Positions 22,015-29,801 of a stretch of 30,766 nt of DNA are shown here, piece by piece; position 1 is the stretch's first letter, and each line of letters begins with the position of its first letter. The position numbers were made by a program, and so were the translations under genes. The notes below the pieces were generated by a model. The model saw nothing but the letters and a program-made list of their open reading frames with translations, made no database searches and had not been told where the DNA came from. The DNA is taken from positions 1 through 30,766 of IMG/VR virus record IMGVR_UViG_3300032213_001925. One strand, written 5' to 3'. This DNA comes from a virus.

Positions 22015-22445
22015 AAAAAGCGGGCGGCAAATTCAAGTTTAAGCCACTCGGGCGAGTTTGGATAAATAATCCCATGCCCGCGCGCGTCGCGCTTAAGCAC
22101 GCCAACGCCCGCGTTTTTGGCAAACCGCTTTAGGTCGCGCGCGTTGTCGCGGAATGCTCTCGCAATGGAGATTTGCGAGTCCGGATTGTCTTCGCACCAG
22201 GCTTGATCCGCAAAACGTTTGCGAAACGTGTCCCAATCCATTTTAACGCCGTCAACGTCCGCTTTGATGTCGTCGTTAATTAACCATTGCACCCAGCGCC
22301 GGTCACCATCCATCGCGTGTTGAAAGCCACCGCTTTGCATCAGGCTGCCGCCAAAAGTCAGCCAGGCGGCGACGAGATCTGTGTTTTCCGATTTTGCCGG
22401 GTCCTGCTCGTCTCGCAGGATCCCAATATTTGTGGTCGTTTTCAT
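22011..22445 (-). CDS. Hypothetical tail-module protein (144 aa)
   Basis: The protein starts MKTTTNIGILRDEQDPAKSE and is charged and mostly helical, with aromatic patches (RRWVQWLINDD, KMDWDTFRKRFADQAW). It begins 3 bp after the stop of the second tube-like gene and overlaps the chaperone start as ATGA. Its place between the tube and gpG suggests a tail assembly factor. No family is recognised. The leader is A/T-rich without a Shine-Dalgarno sequence. Confidence 0.6.
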   Translation of the reverse strand: MKTTTNIGILRDEQDPAKSENTDLVAAWLTFGGSLMQSGGFQHAMDGDRRWVQWLINDDIKADVDGVKMDWDTFRKRFADQAWCEDNPDSQISIARAFRDNARDLKRFAKNAGVGVLKRDARGHGIIYPNSPEWLKLEFAARFL

Positions 22446-22448
22446 TTT

Positions 22449-22763
22449 TTAACTGCCTGCGTGCGGATAAATTGTGGCCTGCAAACTCCATCCGCGGAAA
22501 TCGTCGTTTTTAGAATTTTTGGTCGCCGTTGTCACAATGCCCTTGCCGCTAGCACCAGTCACAGAAATGGCATCGCCTGCAGCAATTGGGCATTCATCGC
22601 CCTTTCCGGATGCGGAAAACGAGTACGATTTGTCATACGTTTGCGCAGCGTAATGCCCGCCATCCGAGTCAATAAGCTGCCTGAACTCAGCTTTAAGCTC
22701 AAGGTCGGCGGACTCAACCACAACGCCAGAAGGCGCAAAAATTGTAATTCCAAAGGAAGCCAT
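22449..22763 (-). CDS. Tail-tube-like protein, second paralogue (104 aa)
   Basis: The start at 22763 (MASFGITIFAPSGVVVESAD) is the ATG. A TTG three codons upstream is less likely. The pattern FG..IFAPSG..ES near the N-terminus and a Gly/Ser/Thr-rich beta body parallel the neighbouring gene at 22765-23064, so the two look like diverged tandem copies. Position before the tail chaperones and size suit a small tail-tube or tube-decorating protein. It has a Cys and a KGDECPIAAGD turn lacking in the partner. Confidence 0.6.
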   Translation of the reverse strand: MASFGITIFAPSGVVVESADLELKAEFRQLIDSDGGHYAAQTYDKSYSFSASGKGDECPIAAGDAISVTGASGKGIVTTATKNSKNDDFRGWSLQATIYPHAGS

Positions 22764-22764
22764 A

Positions 22765-23064
22765 TTAAGCAAAAAGCGTATAGGTTGTACTGCTTAAAAC
22801 AAAATCATCGTTGGATTCTGTGATTTTTGCCGAGGTAACGGTCGCGCCACTAAACGCGCCTTCGGGCACAGCATCTAAATCTTTTTCGCCCTTACAAGTG
22901 CAAGTTGTGGTGGTTGTTGAACGCGGTTTTGCCTGAGCTACAACCGTTTTGCCGGTTGAATCCCGAATGGTTGCAACTTCCACAGTTTGCTCAGCAGAAG
23001 ACTCTTGCAAATAGCCGCTTGGTGCTGTGACTCCAAAAACGTCAGCTCCGAATGAAATTGCCAT
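22765..23064 (-). CDS. Tail-tube-like protein, first paralogue (99 aa)
   Basis: The protein starts MAISFGADVFGVTAPSGYLQ and is beta-rich, Thr/Ser-rich and slightly acidic. The central STTTTTCTCKGEKD segment is probably an exposed loop. It shares FG, APSG, ES and NDDF landmarks with the next gene. It lies where lambda V (major tail tube) is expected, after the tail terminator candidate and before the chaperones. A major tail tube role is likely but inferred. Confidence 0.65.
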   Translation of the reverse strand: MAISFGADVFGVTAPSGYLQESSAEQTVEVATIRDSTGKTVVAQAKPRSTTTTTCTCKGEKDLDAVPEGAFSGATVTSAKITESNDDFVLSSTTYTLFA

Positions 23065-23073
23065 GGATTTAAA

Positions 23074-23451
23074 TTAAGTTGGGCCAAAGCCGATTGTGTA
23101 AACGAGATTTGTGCGCCAGTGCCGTTCCTCACGCGTGTTGTCAGTGCTTTGCGGCACCACGCCATAAAGCTGCACGCTTGCGCTCGAGATTGTCAAAGTG
23201 CGCATTGCGGCATCTACAGCGCCCGCAAAATCAATATTTTCCTGCACTGTAAAATCATCTGCCTGCGAGCAAGCCGCCAGCGTGAGCGTCCCGCGTTGCA
23301 AAGGAGATCCAACCACCACGTCAGACGTGAGATCCATTAGCACGGCCTGTTCCGGGATCGGCTGATCGTCTTGAGCAACGCCAACGTAAACACCAGACAG
23401 CGCCGCACTAAGCGCGGTTTGAATTGCAAGCGCCAAAACACCATCTTTCAT
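23074..23451 (-). CDS. Probable tail terminator / head-tail connector protein (125 aa)
   Basis: The protein starts MKDGVLALAIQTALSAALSG and ends RTNLVYTIGFGPT, with a mixed helix and beta pattern typical of small connector and terminator proteins (gpU-like). Its order between head-tail joining genes and the tube gene supports this. The start overlaps the previous stop as ATGA. A 9-bp gap follows. No signature residues allow a firmer call. Confidence 0.6.
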   Translation of the reverse strand: MKDGVLALAIQTALSAALSGVYVGVAQDDQPIPEQAVLMDLTSDVVVGSPLQRGTLTLAACSQADDFTVQENIDFAGAVDAAMRTLTISSASVQLYGVVPQSTDNTREERHWRTNLVYTIGFGPT

Positions 23452-23750
23452 CGCGTCGGATCCTCCAAATTGAGACGATAGGAAATTGGATCCTCATCGA
23501 TGCTGTGAATCCTGCGCTCGGTGCCGTTTAACGTTAATTTTTGCCCTTTCACTGGCACCGGAAACCCGTTTTTAAGCACCCGGCACGAGCCAGTAAAATG
23601 CGTTTCAAATCCTCCAGCGGCCAACACTTCGGACATTTTTTCAGAAGCCACGCAATCCACCGTTACACCCTGGTACGTAACGGAATCGGCTTGCATGTAC
23701 CCGAGCGCAAACGACATTGCACTTTGGGTGATGTCCAAAAAGTCGCTCAT
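23448..23750 (-). CDS. Head-tail joining protein (100 aa)
   Basis: The ATG at 23750 (MSDFLDITQSAMSFALGYMQ) shares a base with the upstream stop (TGATG). A TTG one codon earlier is the alternative. The N-terminal helix is followed by beta strands (VTYQGVTVDCVAS, KNGFPVPVKGQKLTLNG), a layout common to gpFII-like joining proteins. Position between capsid and tail tube genes agrees. Confidence 0.6.
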   Translation of the reverse strand: MSDFLDITQSAMSFALGYMQADSVTYQGVTVDCVASEKMSEVLAAGGFETHFTGSCRVLKNGFPVPVKGQKLTLNGTERRIHSIDEDPISYRLNLEDPTR

Positions 23751-23977
23751 CAAATTAAGCTTTCTTTGTTGCGTTTGGACTGCACACGCGGCACTTGCGG
23801 CGCCATTTTAAGCACCAGCGCTTTGCCTTTGCGACGGTCCGGACGGTTGAGAACGTGCAGCGAAAGCTCGGCGCCGTTGGGCGTTAGGCTTTTAAACTCG
23901 CGCACCGCGGTGTCATAATCCGTGAACGTGGACAGAATTTCTTGCCCTTGCAAAATTACAGAAATCGGTTTTGGCAT
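23750..23977 (-). CDS. Hypothetical protein after the major capsid gene (75 aa)
   Basis: The start at 23977 (MPKPISVILQGQEILSTFTD) is preceded by CCAATT and the hairpins that follow the capsid gene. The protein has a basic C-terminus (NRPDRRKGKALVLKMAPQVP). It is in the position of a head completion protein but shows no known motif. An upstream in-frame start at 24019 would run into the hairpins and seems unlikely. Confidence 0.55.
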   Translation of the reverse strand: MPKPISVILQGQEILSTFTDYDTAVREFKSLTPNGAELSLHVLNRPDRRKGKALVLKMAPQVPRVQSKRNKESLI

Positions 23978-23998
23978 AATTGGATGTGAAACGGGGCA

Positions 23999-24039
23999 GG
24001 GAGCGCGCGCGCTCCCCACCCCTCGGAGTCGTCACTCCG
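23999..24039 (-). terminator. Paired hairpins downstream of the major capsid gene
   Basis: An 18-bp perfect palindrome (GGGAGCGCG/CGCGCTCCC, 23999-24016) is followed at 24024-24039 by CGGAGT-CGTC-ACTCCG. On the minus strand both lie within 45 bases after the capsid stop codon (24044-24046). No T-run follows, so complete termination is doubtful. Partial termination or protection of the capsid mRNA 3' end is more likely. Confidence 0.5.
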
Positions 24040-24043
24040 GAAG

Positions 24044-24922
24044 TTACTCGGCAACGATGCGGATGCCCATTTCCACGCGGCCCGCCTGGACGCCGTAAAG
24101 CACACCAAACGTGTAGTTCAGCGACCCGCCGAGGTTGTCGTAAAAACGACGGAACTGCACCGGAAGGTTGAGCCCTGGCACAACCACATCGGCAACTTCG
24201 GTGCCCATTTGCTGCGCGCCGGACGCGTCAACGCGACGAGCGGCCATCAGCAGTGCAGATTTGTGGAACGCAAACCCACCCAGCCCCTGTCCGTTGGCGT
24301 CGGCAAGGTCGGATTCGTACACGTCAAACCCAGCGACGCGCGGGATGTAACCTTCGGTTTTTTCGCGGATGAATCCGGGAAACTCAGCGGTATTAAGACT
24401 CTTAACCAGCGACGCAAAATAAGTCGGGTTCAGCACCACAGCGCGGCCCATTTGAGGAGCACCCAACGCGTTCAATTGAGCGCGAAGGTCGGCAAGGTCG
24501 TCGCGATCAAAATTTCCGGCGTTGATGCCGACGGAATTGAAATTGCTGGACGTCACTAGGTTCCACAAATCACCAAAAACCTTTGCACCGGTCGCTTGCA
24601 AAGCGGGCTCAACAAACAACTGATTCAGGTCAATCGCGCTTTTGGAACGCTCTAGGTCGGTGAACCCATAAGGGAACCCGTAAAAATTGGAAAGCGTGAT
24701 GGTTTTTGCAACCGTTTCCACGCCCTGCGGCGAGTAACCGTTGGACAGATCCACGGCAGTCGGCTTGACGGGGTAACGAGTCGTCACGGACGCGCCGGCC
24801 GCAGAAATATCGGTGGAAAAATCAGCGGTGATGGCGTTGAGCGGCGCAAAAATGTTTTGCAACGCTGGGAGACTTTCTTGCGCGATGGCAGCGAGGTTAA
24901 CCCCCGCAATGGTATTGCTCAT
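24044..24922 (-). CDS. Major capsid protein (292 aa)
   Basis: The protein starts MSNTIAGVNLAAIAQESLPA and shows an HK97-fold-like pattern: a long acidic N-terminal region, FYGFPYGFTDLERSKS, VVLNPTYFASLVKSLN (spine helix), a loop with YESDLADANGQGLGGFAFHK, and a C-terminal LGGSLNYTFGVLYGVQAGR like P22-type and HK97-type coats. It follows a protease and a coiled-coil scaffold candidate. The leader has no Shine-Dalgarno sequence and ends AAACAT. The 3' end carries strong hairpins. Confidence 0.85.
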   Translation of the reverse strand: MSNTIAGVNLAAIAQESLPALQNIFAPLNAITADFSTDISAAGASVTTRYPVKPTAVDLSNGYSPQGVETVAKTITLSNFYGFPYGFTDLERSKSAIDLNQLFVEPALQATGAKVFGDLWNLVTSSNFNSVGINAGNFDRDDLADLRAQLNALGAPQMGRAVVLNPTYFASLVKSLNTAEFPGFIREKTEGYIPRVAGFDVYESDLADANGQGLGGFAFHKSALLMAARRVDASGAQQMGTEVADVVVPGLNLPVQFRRFYDNLGGSLNYTFGVLYGVQAGRVEMGIRIVAE

Positions 24923-24944
24923 ATGTTTGGTCTGTAGGAGTTAA

Positions 24945-25340
24945 CTAGCGAAGTCCCAGCACAGCTTTGTGCTGTGCAAAAAAATCATTGCGCGCTTCGA
25001 TCGGCAAACTGTGGTATTCGGCCCACAGCTCTTTTGCCGACTTCACAACGGTTGCTTGTTCCGATTGGATCGCAACCGGCTCCACGCCAAGGTTTGCCAC
25101 AATGGCGTTTGCCTTGGCTGCGGCTTCCTGTTCTTTGCCGGCAAGCGCGGCTTGAAGCGCCGCGGTTTGCTGCACAGTCAAAGCCAGCGTTTTTTCCAGC
25201 GCGGCGTAATTGGCAACTAAAGTTTCGTAAGAAGCCACCAACGCGGCATGCTCTGCGCTGAGTGCGTTAAGCGCCCCAAGATCTGCCCGCGCGGCGGTCA
25301 GAGCGTCGAGCGCATCATTGAGAGTGAGTGGAGTGTCCAT
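24945..25340 (-). CDS. Coiled-coil scaffold-like protein (131 aa)
   Basis: Residues 1-85 form one long, Ala/Leu-rich helical region with heptad character (ALDALTAARADLGALNALSA, AALEKTLALTVQQTAALQAA). A short C-terminal domain (SAKELWAEYHSLPIEARNDF) ends FFAQHKAVLGLR. Position between protease and capsid, size and composition fit a scaffold or capsid assembly protein, although delta-domain fusion is not evident. A 22-bp gap separates it from the capsid gene. Confidence 0.65.
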   Translation of the reverse strand: MDTPLTLNDALDALTAARADLGALNALSAEHAALVASYETLVANYAALEKTLALTVQQTAALQAALAGKEQEAAAKANAIVANLGVEPVAIQSEQATVVKSAKELWAEYHSLPIEARNDFFAQHKAVLGLR

Positions 25341-25364
25341 TCACTTAACCGCGTTTCGACAAGT

Positions 25365-25396
25365 AAAAGCCCGCCCCAGACGAATCCAGGACGGGC
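25365..25396 (-). terminator. Terminator-like hairpin between protease and scaffold genes
   Basis: On the minus strand GCCCGTCC (25389-25396) pairs with GGGCGGGC (25369-25376) through eight pairs including one G-U, with a 12-base loop, and is followed by TTTT (25365-25368). It lies about 25 bases upstream of the scaffold ATG and inside a 78-bp gap, so it may damp read-through from packaging genes. No convincing promoter is visible in the remaining gap. Confidence 0.5.
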
Positions 25397-25418
25397 ACTT
25401 TATGACAACAACAACGAT

Positions 25419-26228
25419 TTACAACATACGGAACAAAGCGTCATACGCAAGTGTTTCCGTGCCGATTCCATCAATCAAATTTCCCTCAAACGCCCGCGGC
25501 GCCAAATACGCAGCGCCCTGCATCAGCTCATCAGCGACACGCCGATTACGCAGCACGTTCCCACGAAACTGCGCAAACGAATCGTCCACCAGCTGCTGCA
25601 AACTCGCGCGCTGCGCCGCGGTCAGCGACGGTCCCATGCCTGCGCCCTTCAGCGGTCCGGATGTGATCGGCTCCCAAGACATTCCTTCCGCGGCGTACGC
25701 GGCGGATTGATCCACCCACGGAATGATTGTCCCAATGGACCCCCAAGTTGACCCGCTCGAACCGTAAATTTTATCGCAGCTCGCCGCGATGTTATACGCC
25801 GCCGATGCGCAGGTGTCGTCCGAGTAAGCAACAATCGGGATCTGCAGCGACTGGATCAGATCGCACACTTCAGGACACCCTGTGCACCCGCCCCCGGGGG
25901 AATTGATTTCTAAAAAAATCCCGCGGACGTTGGCCTCAATTGCGTCCTCCAAATCCTCGGCAACCCACTCGTAATCCCACGCACCGCAGCACGCCTCAAT
26001 CGGCGAAATGCCCTTTGCAAGCGTCCCTTCAATGCAAATATGTGCGACGCCGTTGCCGTCGATTTCCATCGGTTCGCGCTTGGACATCATGCCCTCCGAC
26101 ATTTCCCATTCGTCCCCGTTGGCACGCAGCAGGCGCGCCTCCACCAATTTCCGGACGGCGTGATATCCGCCAGGAGTGATCAGCCAAGGACGAAAAAAAA
26201 CTTGTTCAATGACGCGTTGAAATTTCAT
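25419..26228 (-). CDS. S49-family head maturation protease (269 aa)
   Basis: This is a ClpP/SppA-like serine protease of the lambda gpC type. The motifs are GIFLEINSPGGGCTG (oxyanion region near 103-117), CASAAYNIA with catalytic Ser142, and SGPLKGAG with the likely general base Lys194. A short N-terminal segment begins MKFQRVIEQVFFRPW. It should process scaffold or portal during head maturation. The start overlaps the portal stop as ATGA. I see no internal scaffold (Nu3) domain after the protease. The separate coiled-coil gene downstream may fill that role. Confidence 0.88.
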   Translation of the reverse strand: MKFQRVIEQVFFRPWLITPGGYHAVRKLVEARLLRANGDEWEMSEGMMSKREPMEIDGNGVAHICIEGTLAKGISPIEACCGAWDYEWVAEDLEDAIEANVRGIFLEINSPGGGCTGCPEVCDLIQSLQIPIVAYSDDTCASAAYNIAASCDKIYGSSGSTWGSIGTIIPWVDQSAAYAAEGMSWEPITSGPLKGAGMGPSLTAAQRASLQQLVDDSFAQFRGNVLRNRRVADELMQGAAYLAPRAFEGNLIDGIGTETLAYDALFRML

Positions 26229-27733
26229 TCGGCGGGAATTTGTTGCGGAGATCCGTTGGGCGTGAGCAATCCAAACACGTCACGAGACAACCCCGAACGC
26301 TGCATGCGCCGCTGGATTTCAATTTCTTCACGCTCAACTTCGTCCAGGTGTTCTTCAAGCGTTTTGGATCCCGACGCCAAGATGTCCGTCATGCTGCGCA
26401 TCCCGGCGCGGTAAGCTTCGATGGCATCTCGGTTGGCGTATCCGGCGTCCGCCGTCAGACGCGGCGGCTCCGTGAACCGAAATTGATACGCGCCGCCGCG
26501 ATCCGCATCAGGCCCAGGGTAAGGCGGCAACACGCCCAGTTCAACAAACCGCGCCACAGCGTATGCGCATCGGCGTTTTGCGTACGCGGACAAATAGGCG
26601 TGCCGCTCAGACGTCACCCTGTTGACCTGCTCTAGGATAATCCGTGCGGACGCACCTCCCAGTTTGCTCATGTCCCAGCCAAACTCAGGCGGCCACTGCG
26701 CAGCAAGCAACGCATTCCGAATCAGCCGCTCCTGAAGTCGATCCTGCGCTTCTGTGGGAATTTTCGCGTCAATCTGCTGGATGGCTTCGCCGGCGTTCGC
26801 CGTCAGATACTCAATCCGGCCGCCGGCCATCGGCGTAAGTCGCAACTGCGGCGCACACGTCGGCAACGTGTTTTCGGTCAGCGCCTGAAATGCGTCTGAC
26901 GCGTCGGCCATGCCGGTTTGATTTGTGACAAGCAAACCAATTTTTGCCGCCATCCGGGACGCGGCTTGGATGTCGTCCCCAAGGTCCTTGAGGCTCAATA
27001 AATCGCGAATTGCCGGCGCAAACGCCGAAATTCCGCGCACCTGATCCACTTCCCGCGGATCCATCGTCAACATTGCGGACGCTGCCGAGATGTCGCGGTC
27101 CTCCGAACCGTCCAGCGCTTCACCAAGCACGCGATACGCAATCGCCCGGTTGGCACGATTCAGAATCACGCCGTTGTAAATTCGGTTTCCACGGTAGCGA
27201 CCAACATCCAACACACCCTCAGCCGCGCGGCTTCCGATCTGATGCCAGGGCACTTGCTGCAGTTGCGGAAACCCACTTGGGGCCTGCGTGAGGATTGTGA
27301 GAATGTCCCCCTCGCGGTCAATGGCAACGGACTCTAACCGCAAACCCTCCCACCACGTCTTGCCATCGCTGTAGCAAATCTGAAACCAATCCAGTAACTG
27401 CGCCTCAGCCTGCTTGCCCCACGCCTGCGCTCGAGCGTCGCCCTGGCCTCCCACAAACAGCGGCCGCATCGCCATGCCCACAGACAGCATGCTTTTCTGG
27501 TCAATCGCGGCGTTTACTACGCCGGTATTCCAATACAGCTTCCGCGCCGCAGAGTTAAGCGTGCGCCACTCGCTGACGTTAAGTTCTTTGGAAATGCTCT
27601 GCGTGTGCTGGCGCCAGTACGGATCCGACCACACCCCGCCCTCAATCAGTCGCTGACGCCGGTAAGAATCATACGCGCCTTGCACTTTTGGCGCGCCGCG
27701 AAAAAGCGTTTTGAGACGTCCCAGGAAACTCAT
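26225..27733 (-). CDS. Portal protein, lambda family (502 aa)
   Basis: The start at 27733 (MSFLGRLKTLFRGAPKVQGA) is set by an ATGA overlap with the gpW-like gene. Features of lambda-type portals are visible: AYDSYRRQRLIEG, WRTLNSAARKLYWNTGVVNA, VDQVRGISAFAPAIRDLLSL and WPPEFGWDMSKLGGASARII. The portal forms the dodecameric DNA channel at the head vertex, binds the terminase and carries the joining proteins. The length is normal. The last residues overlap the protease start. Confidence 0.9.
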   Translation of the reverse strand: MSFLGRLKTLFRGAPKVQGAYDSYRRQRLIEGGVWSDPYWRQHTQSISKELNVSEWRTLNSAARKLYWNTGVVNAAIDQKSMLSVGMAMRPLFVGGQGDARAQAWGKQAEAQLLDWFQICYSDGKTWWEGLRLESVAIDREGDILTILTQAPSGFPQLQQVPWHQIGSRAAEGVLDVGRYRGNRIYNGVILNRANRAIAYRVLGEALDGSEDRDISAASAMLTMDPREVDQVRGISAFAPAIRDLLSLKDLGDDIQAASRMAAKIGLLVTNQTGMADASDAFQALTENTLPTCAPQLRLTPMAGGRIEYLTANAGEAIQQIDAKIPTEAQDRLQERLIRNALLAAQWPPEFGWDMSKLGGASARIILEQVNRVTSERHAYLSAYAKRRCAYAVARFVELGVLPPYPGPDADRGGAYQFRFTEPPRLTADAGYANRDAIEAYRAGMRSMTDILASGSKTLEEHLDEVEREEIEIQRRMQRSGLSRDVFGLLTPNGSPQQIPAE

Positions 27734-27996
27734 ATAAAAAACGCCTGCGTGCGCCTCACCGGCGCCGTGATGCCGGCCAGTTTGTAGTTGATCGCCTGTT
27801 GCGCCAGCATGCACACATCCAGCGGCGACAACGTTCCGGCCGCGTTAAAAGTAAAGCTTGCGCCGTCAATGCTCGAGGAAATCACGGACGATTTTCCGGA
27901 CTGCACCAGGTCAAACTTAGAGGCAACAATGGCCCGCAACTCGGCAATGTCGCGCGAAAGAAATACCTGCAATAGCAATTTTTGATCGGGTGCCAT
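27730..27996 (-). CDS. gpW-like head-tail joining protein (88 aa)
   Basis: This small helical protein starts MAPDQKLLLQVFLSRDIAEL and has a central VQSGKSSVISSSIDGASFTF and NAAGTLSPLDVCMLAQQAIN. The helix, beta hairpin (GKxxVxxxxDGxSxTF) and second helix recall lambda gpW. The order terL - this gene - portal matches lambda A-W-B. The leader contains TAGGTTAGG just before the ATG, a plausible ribosome site. A 35-bp gap separates it from the terminase stop. Confidence 0.72.
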   Translation of the reverse strand: MAPDQKLLLQVFLSRDIAELRAIVASKFDLVQSGKSSVISSSIDGASFTFNAAGTLSPLDVCMLAQQAINYKLAGITAPVRRTQAFFI

Positions 27997-28031
27997 CCTA
28001 ACCTAAGCCCAGTTGACAAGCAAAGCCGTCC

Positions 28032-29801
28032 TCACTCTGTCTCTACTGGCTCCGGCTGGTCAACCTGGATCGACGGCAACAGCCCAAGCATTTGCGCAGC
28101 CACCACATTCATTGCCTCCGCGTCCCAAAGATGATTGTCCCGGCCAGTTGCCACCCATCGGAGCCGCGTTTTTTTGGTCCGCTTATCCACAGTCTGGCGC
28201 TTCCGTTCGGAATTCATGTGCCGAATGTACTCTGGCGGCGCATCCTTTGGAAACTCCCACACCGGCGAACCCGTATTTCGCAAGTGCCCCAGGATATCCT
28301 TAATCGGATCCGACGCCCAGTAAAAAAACAGCACAAACACGCGCTTACCAGCCGCATCGCGAGTTGTCGGCGCCACTACCTTGTCCGGCGCGGAGTAATA
28401 CCGACGCACCGCTTTGCCATCCGGACCGCGGACGGTAAACCAATCCTCAGGACGTCCCACAAGCGCCGTCCATCCGTAGCGAGCACAAACGTCATAAACC
28501 TTGCCATGAAATGAGTTTCCAGCGTCCAACAAACAGCGCTTCTCCGGCACCTTCAGCCGCGTTTGCATTTCCCGCAGCTGGTCGACGGTCAGAACCTTGC
28601 CACACCAAATCAAGCGCGAGTACCCATTGCGCAACCACACGCGGACGACCGCCCAAAAGTGATCCTGCTGCACGTCCACCGTCATAATCCGCGCCACTTC
28701 GTCTGGCAACCGCGCCCCGTCGTTGTACTCGTTAACCCAATATTCAGCCGCCTCCAGTTCAAGCACAGGCAAGTCTTCCTCAATTTTCCAAGGCTCGGCC
28801 AGTCGCTGCATTCGGAAATCTTTGGTTGGCTGCAGCACGCCCAAGTGCTTTGCGTCCATCGCCTGCACCCACTGGATCACAAGGTCACTCCACCGGATCC
28901 AAAATACACTCTGCGCGGATATCCGCCGGCAACGAAACCCGGCAACGTGATCGTTTCCTTCGCTGCGCCACTCGCTCCGGCTGGTGAGCGCGCGGCGTGC
29001 TGCGGTTGTGTCCGGCGTCACGTGTCCACAGTGCGGGCATTCATGCCGAACGCTGGCCACCAACGCGCCCCAGTTCCATTCACCGTTCTGCGTTTTCGCC
29101 TCATCGTACTTGATGTCCACCCAGTTCGGCCGCACCCACTCCTCACAACCTGGGCAACTATGACACCATGAAAATTGTTCGCCAGAGCGCCATTCTTCAG
29201 TCAACGCGTGCGGCTCTTCAAAGCTTTGCGTCACCAGCAACGCAAACCCGTTCCAGCGGTCGTGAAGGCGTTTTTTAAACTGAGAAATCAAGTCCGAGTA
29301 CGTCCAGCATTCATCCAAAAACAAATACTGCACGGATTTTTCCTGCGCGTTAGAAACGTTTGCGCCGCCCAAAATCAGCGGCATGTGCGCAAAATAAATG
29401 CCCGATTTTTTGGTGTGGTGCCGGTTTGCCGGCATCAGCGGCCGCACCGGCTCGCACGCATCGAGTACAGGCATGAGTCTGGTGTTCATCCACTCGGCGC
29501 TTGTCTCATCCGTCTGCGTGATGCTCAACATCGGTCCCGGCTGCTGCGCCACGGCCCAACAAACGAGCGCTTCAAGCGCCGTGCTTTTGCCTGCACCGGT
29601 GCACGCCTGAACAAACGTCTGCCTACAGGCGGGATCGGTAAAGTCGCGGATCACGTCGTTCCACCAAGGCGCCGTCGTCCGGTCCCACGCCGTCGAGCGC
29701 GCAGAGTGCGGGATTTTTACGTGCGCCTCCAACCAATCCAGCGGGTCGCCCTGGAATGACAGGCGCGTCCCTTGGATCATCCCTTCGGTGAACGGGTTCA
29801 C
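28032..29801 (-). CDS. terL: Terminase large subunit, lambda gpA type (589 aa)
   Basis: This is the packaging motor and cos-cleaving nuclease. The ATPase part has Walker A ACTGAGKS (66-73) and Walker B YLFLDEC (159-165). A zinc-finger-like cluster follows (CHSCPGCEEW 213-222; HECPHCGH 253-260). The C-terminal nuclease region has TVDVQQDHFW with Asp376 and CLLDAGNSF with Asp426. The opening (DWLEAHVKIPHSARST) fits GpA terminases, which cut at cos and make cohesive ends. That agrees with the 14-bp terminal repeat upstream of the terminase genes. It overlaps the small subunit by ATGA. Confidence 0.94.
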   Translation of the reverse strand: MNPFTEGMIQGTRLSFQGDPLDWLEAHVKIPHSARSTAWDRTTAPWWNDVIRDFTDPACRQTFVQACTGAGKSTALEALVCWAVAQQPGPMLSITQTDETSAEWMNTRLMPVLDACEPVRPLMPANRHHTKKSGIYFAHMPLILGGANVSNAQEKSVQYLFLDECWTYSDLISQFKKRLHDRWNGFALLVTQSFEEPHALTEEWRSGEQFSWCHSCPGCEEWVRPNWVDIKYDEAKTQNGEWNWGALVASVRHECPHCGHVTPDTTAARRALTSRSEWRSEGNDHVAGFRCRRISAQSVFWIRWSDLVIQWVQAMDAKHLGVLQPTKDFRMQRLAEPWKIEEDLPVLELEAAEYWVNEYNDGARLPDEVARIMTVDVQQDHFWAVVRVWLRNGYSRLIWCGKVLTVDQLREMQTRLKVPEKRCLLDAGNSFHGKVYDVCARYGWTALVGRPEDWFTVRGPDGKAVRRYYSAPDKVVAPTTRDAAGKRVFVLFFYWASDPIKDILGHLRNTGSPVWEFPKDAPPEYIRHMNSERKRQTVDKRTKKTRLRWVATGRDNHLWDAEAMNVVAAQMLGLLPSIQVDQPEPVETE

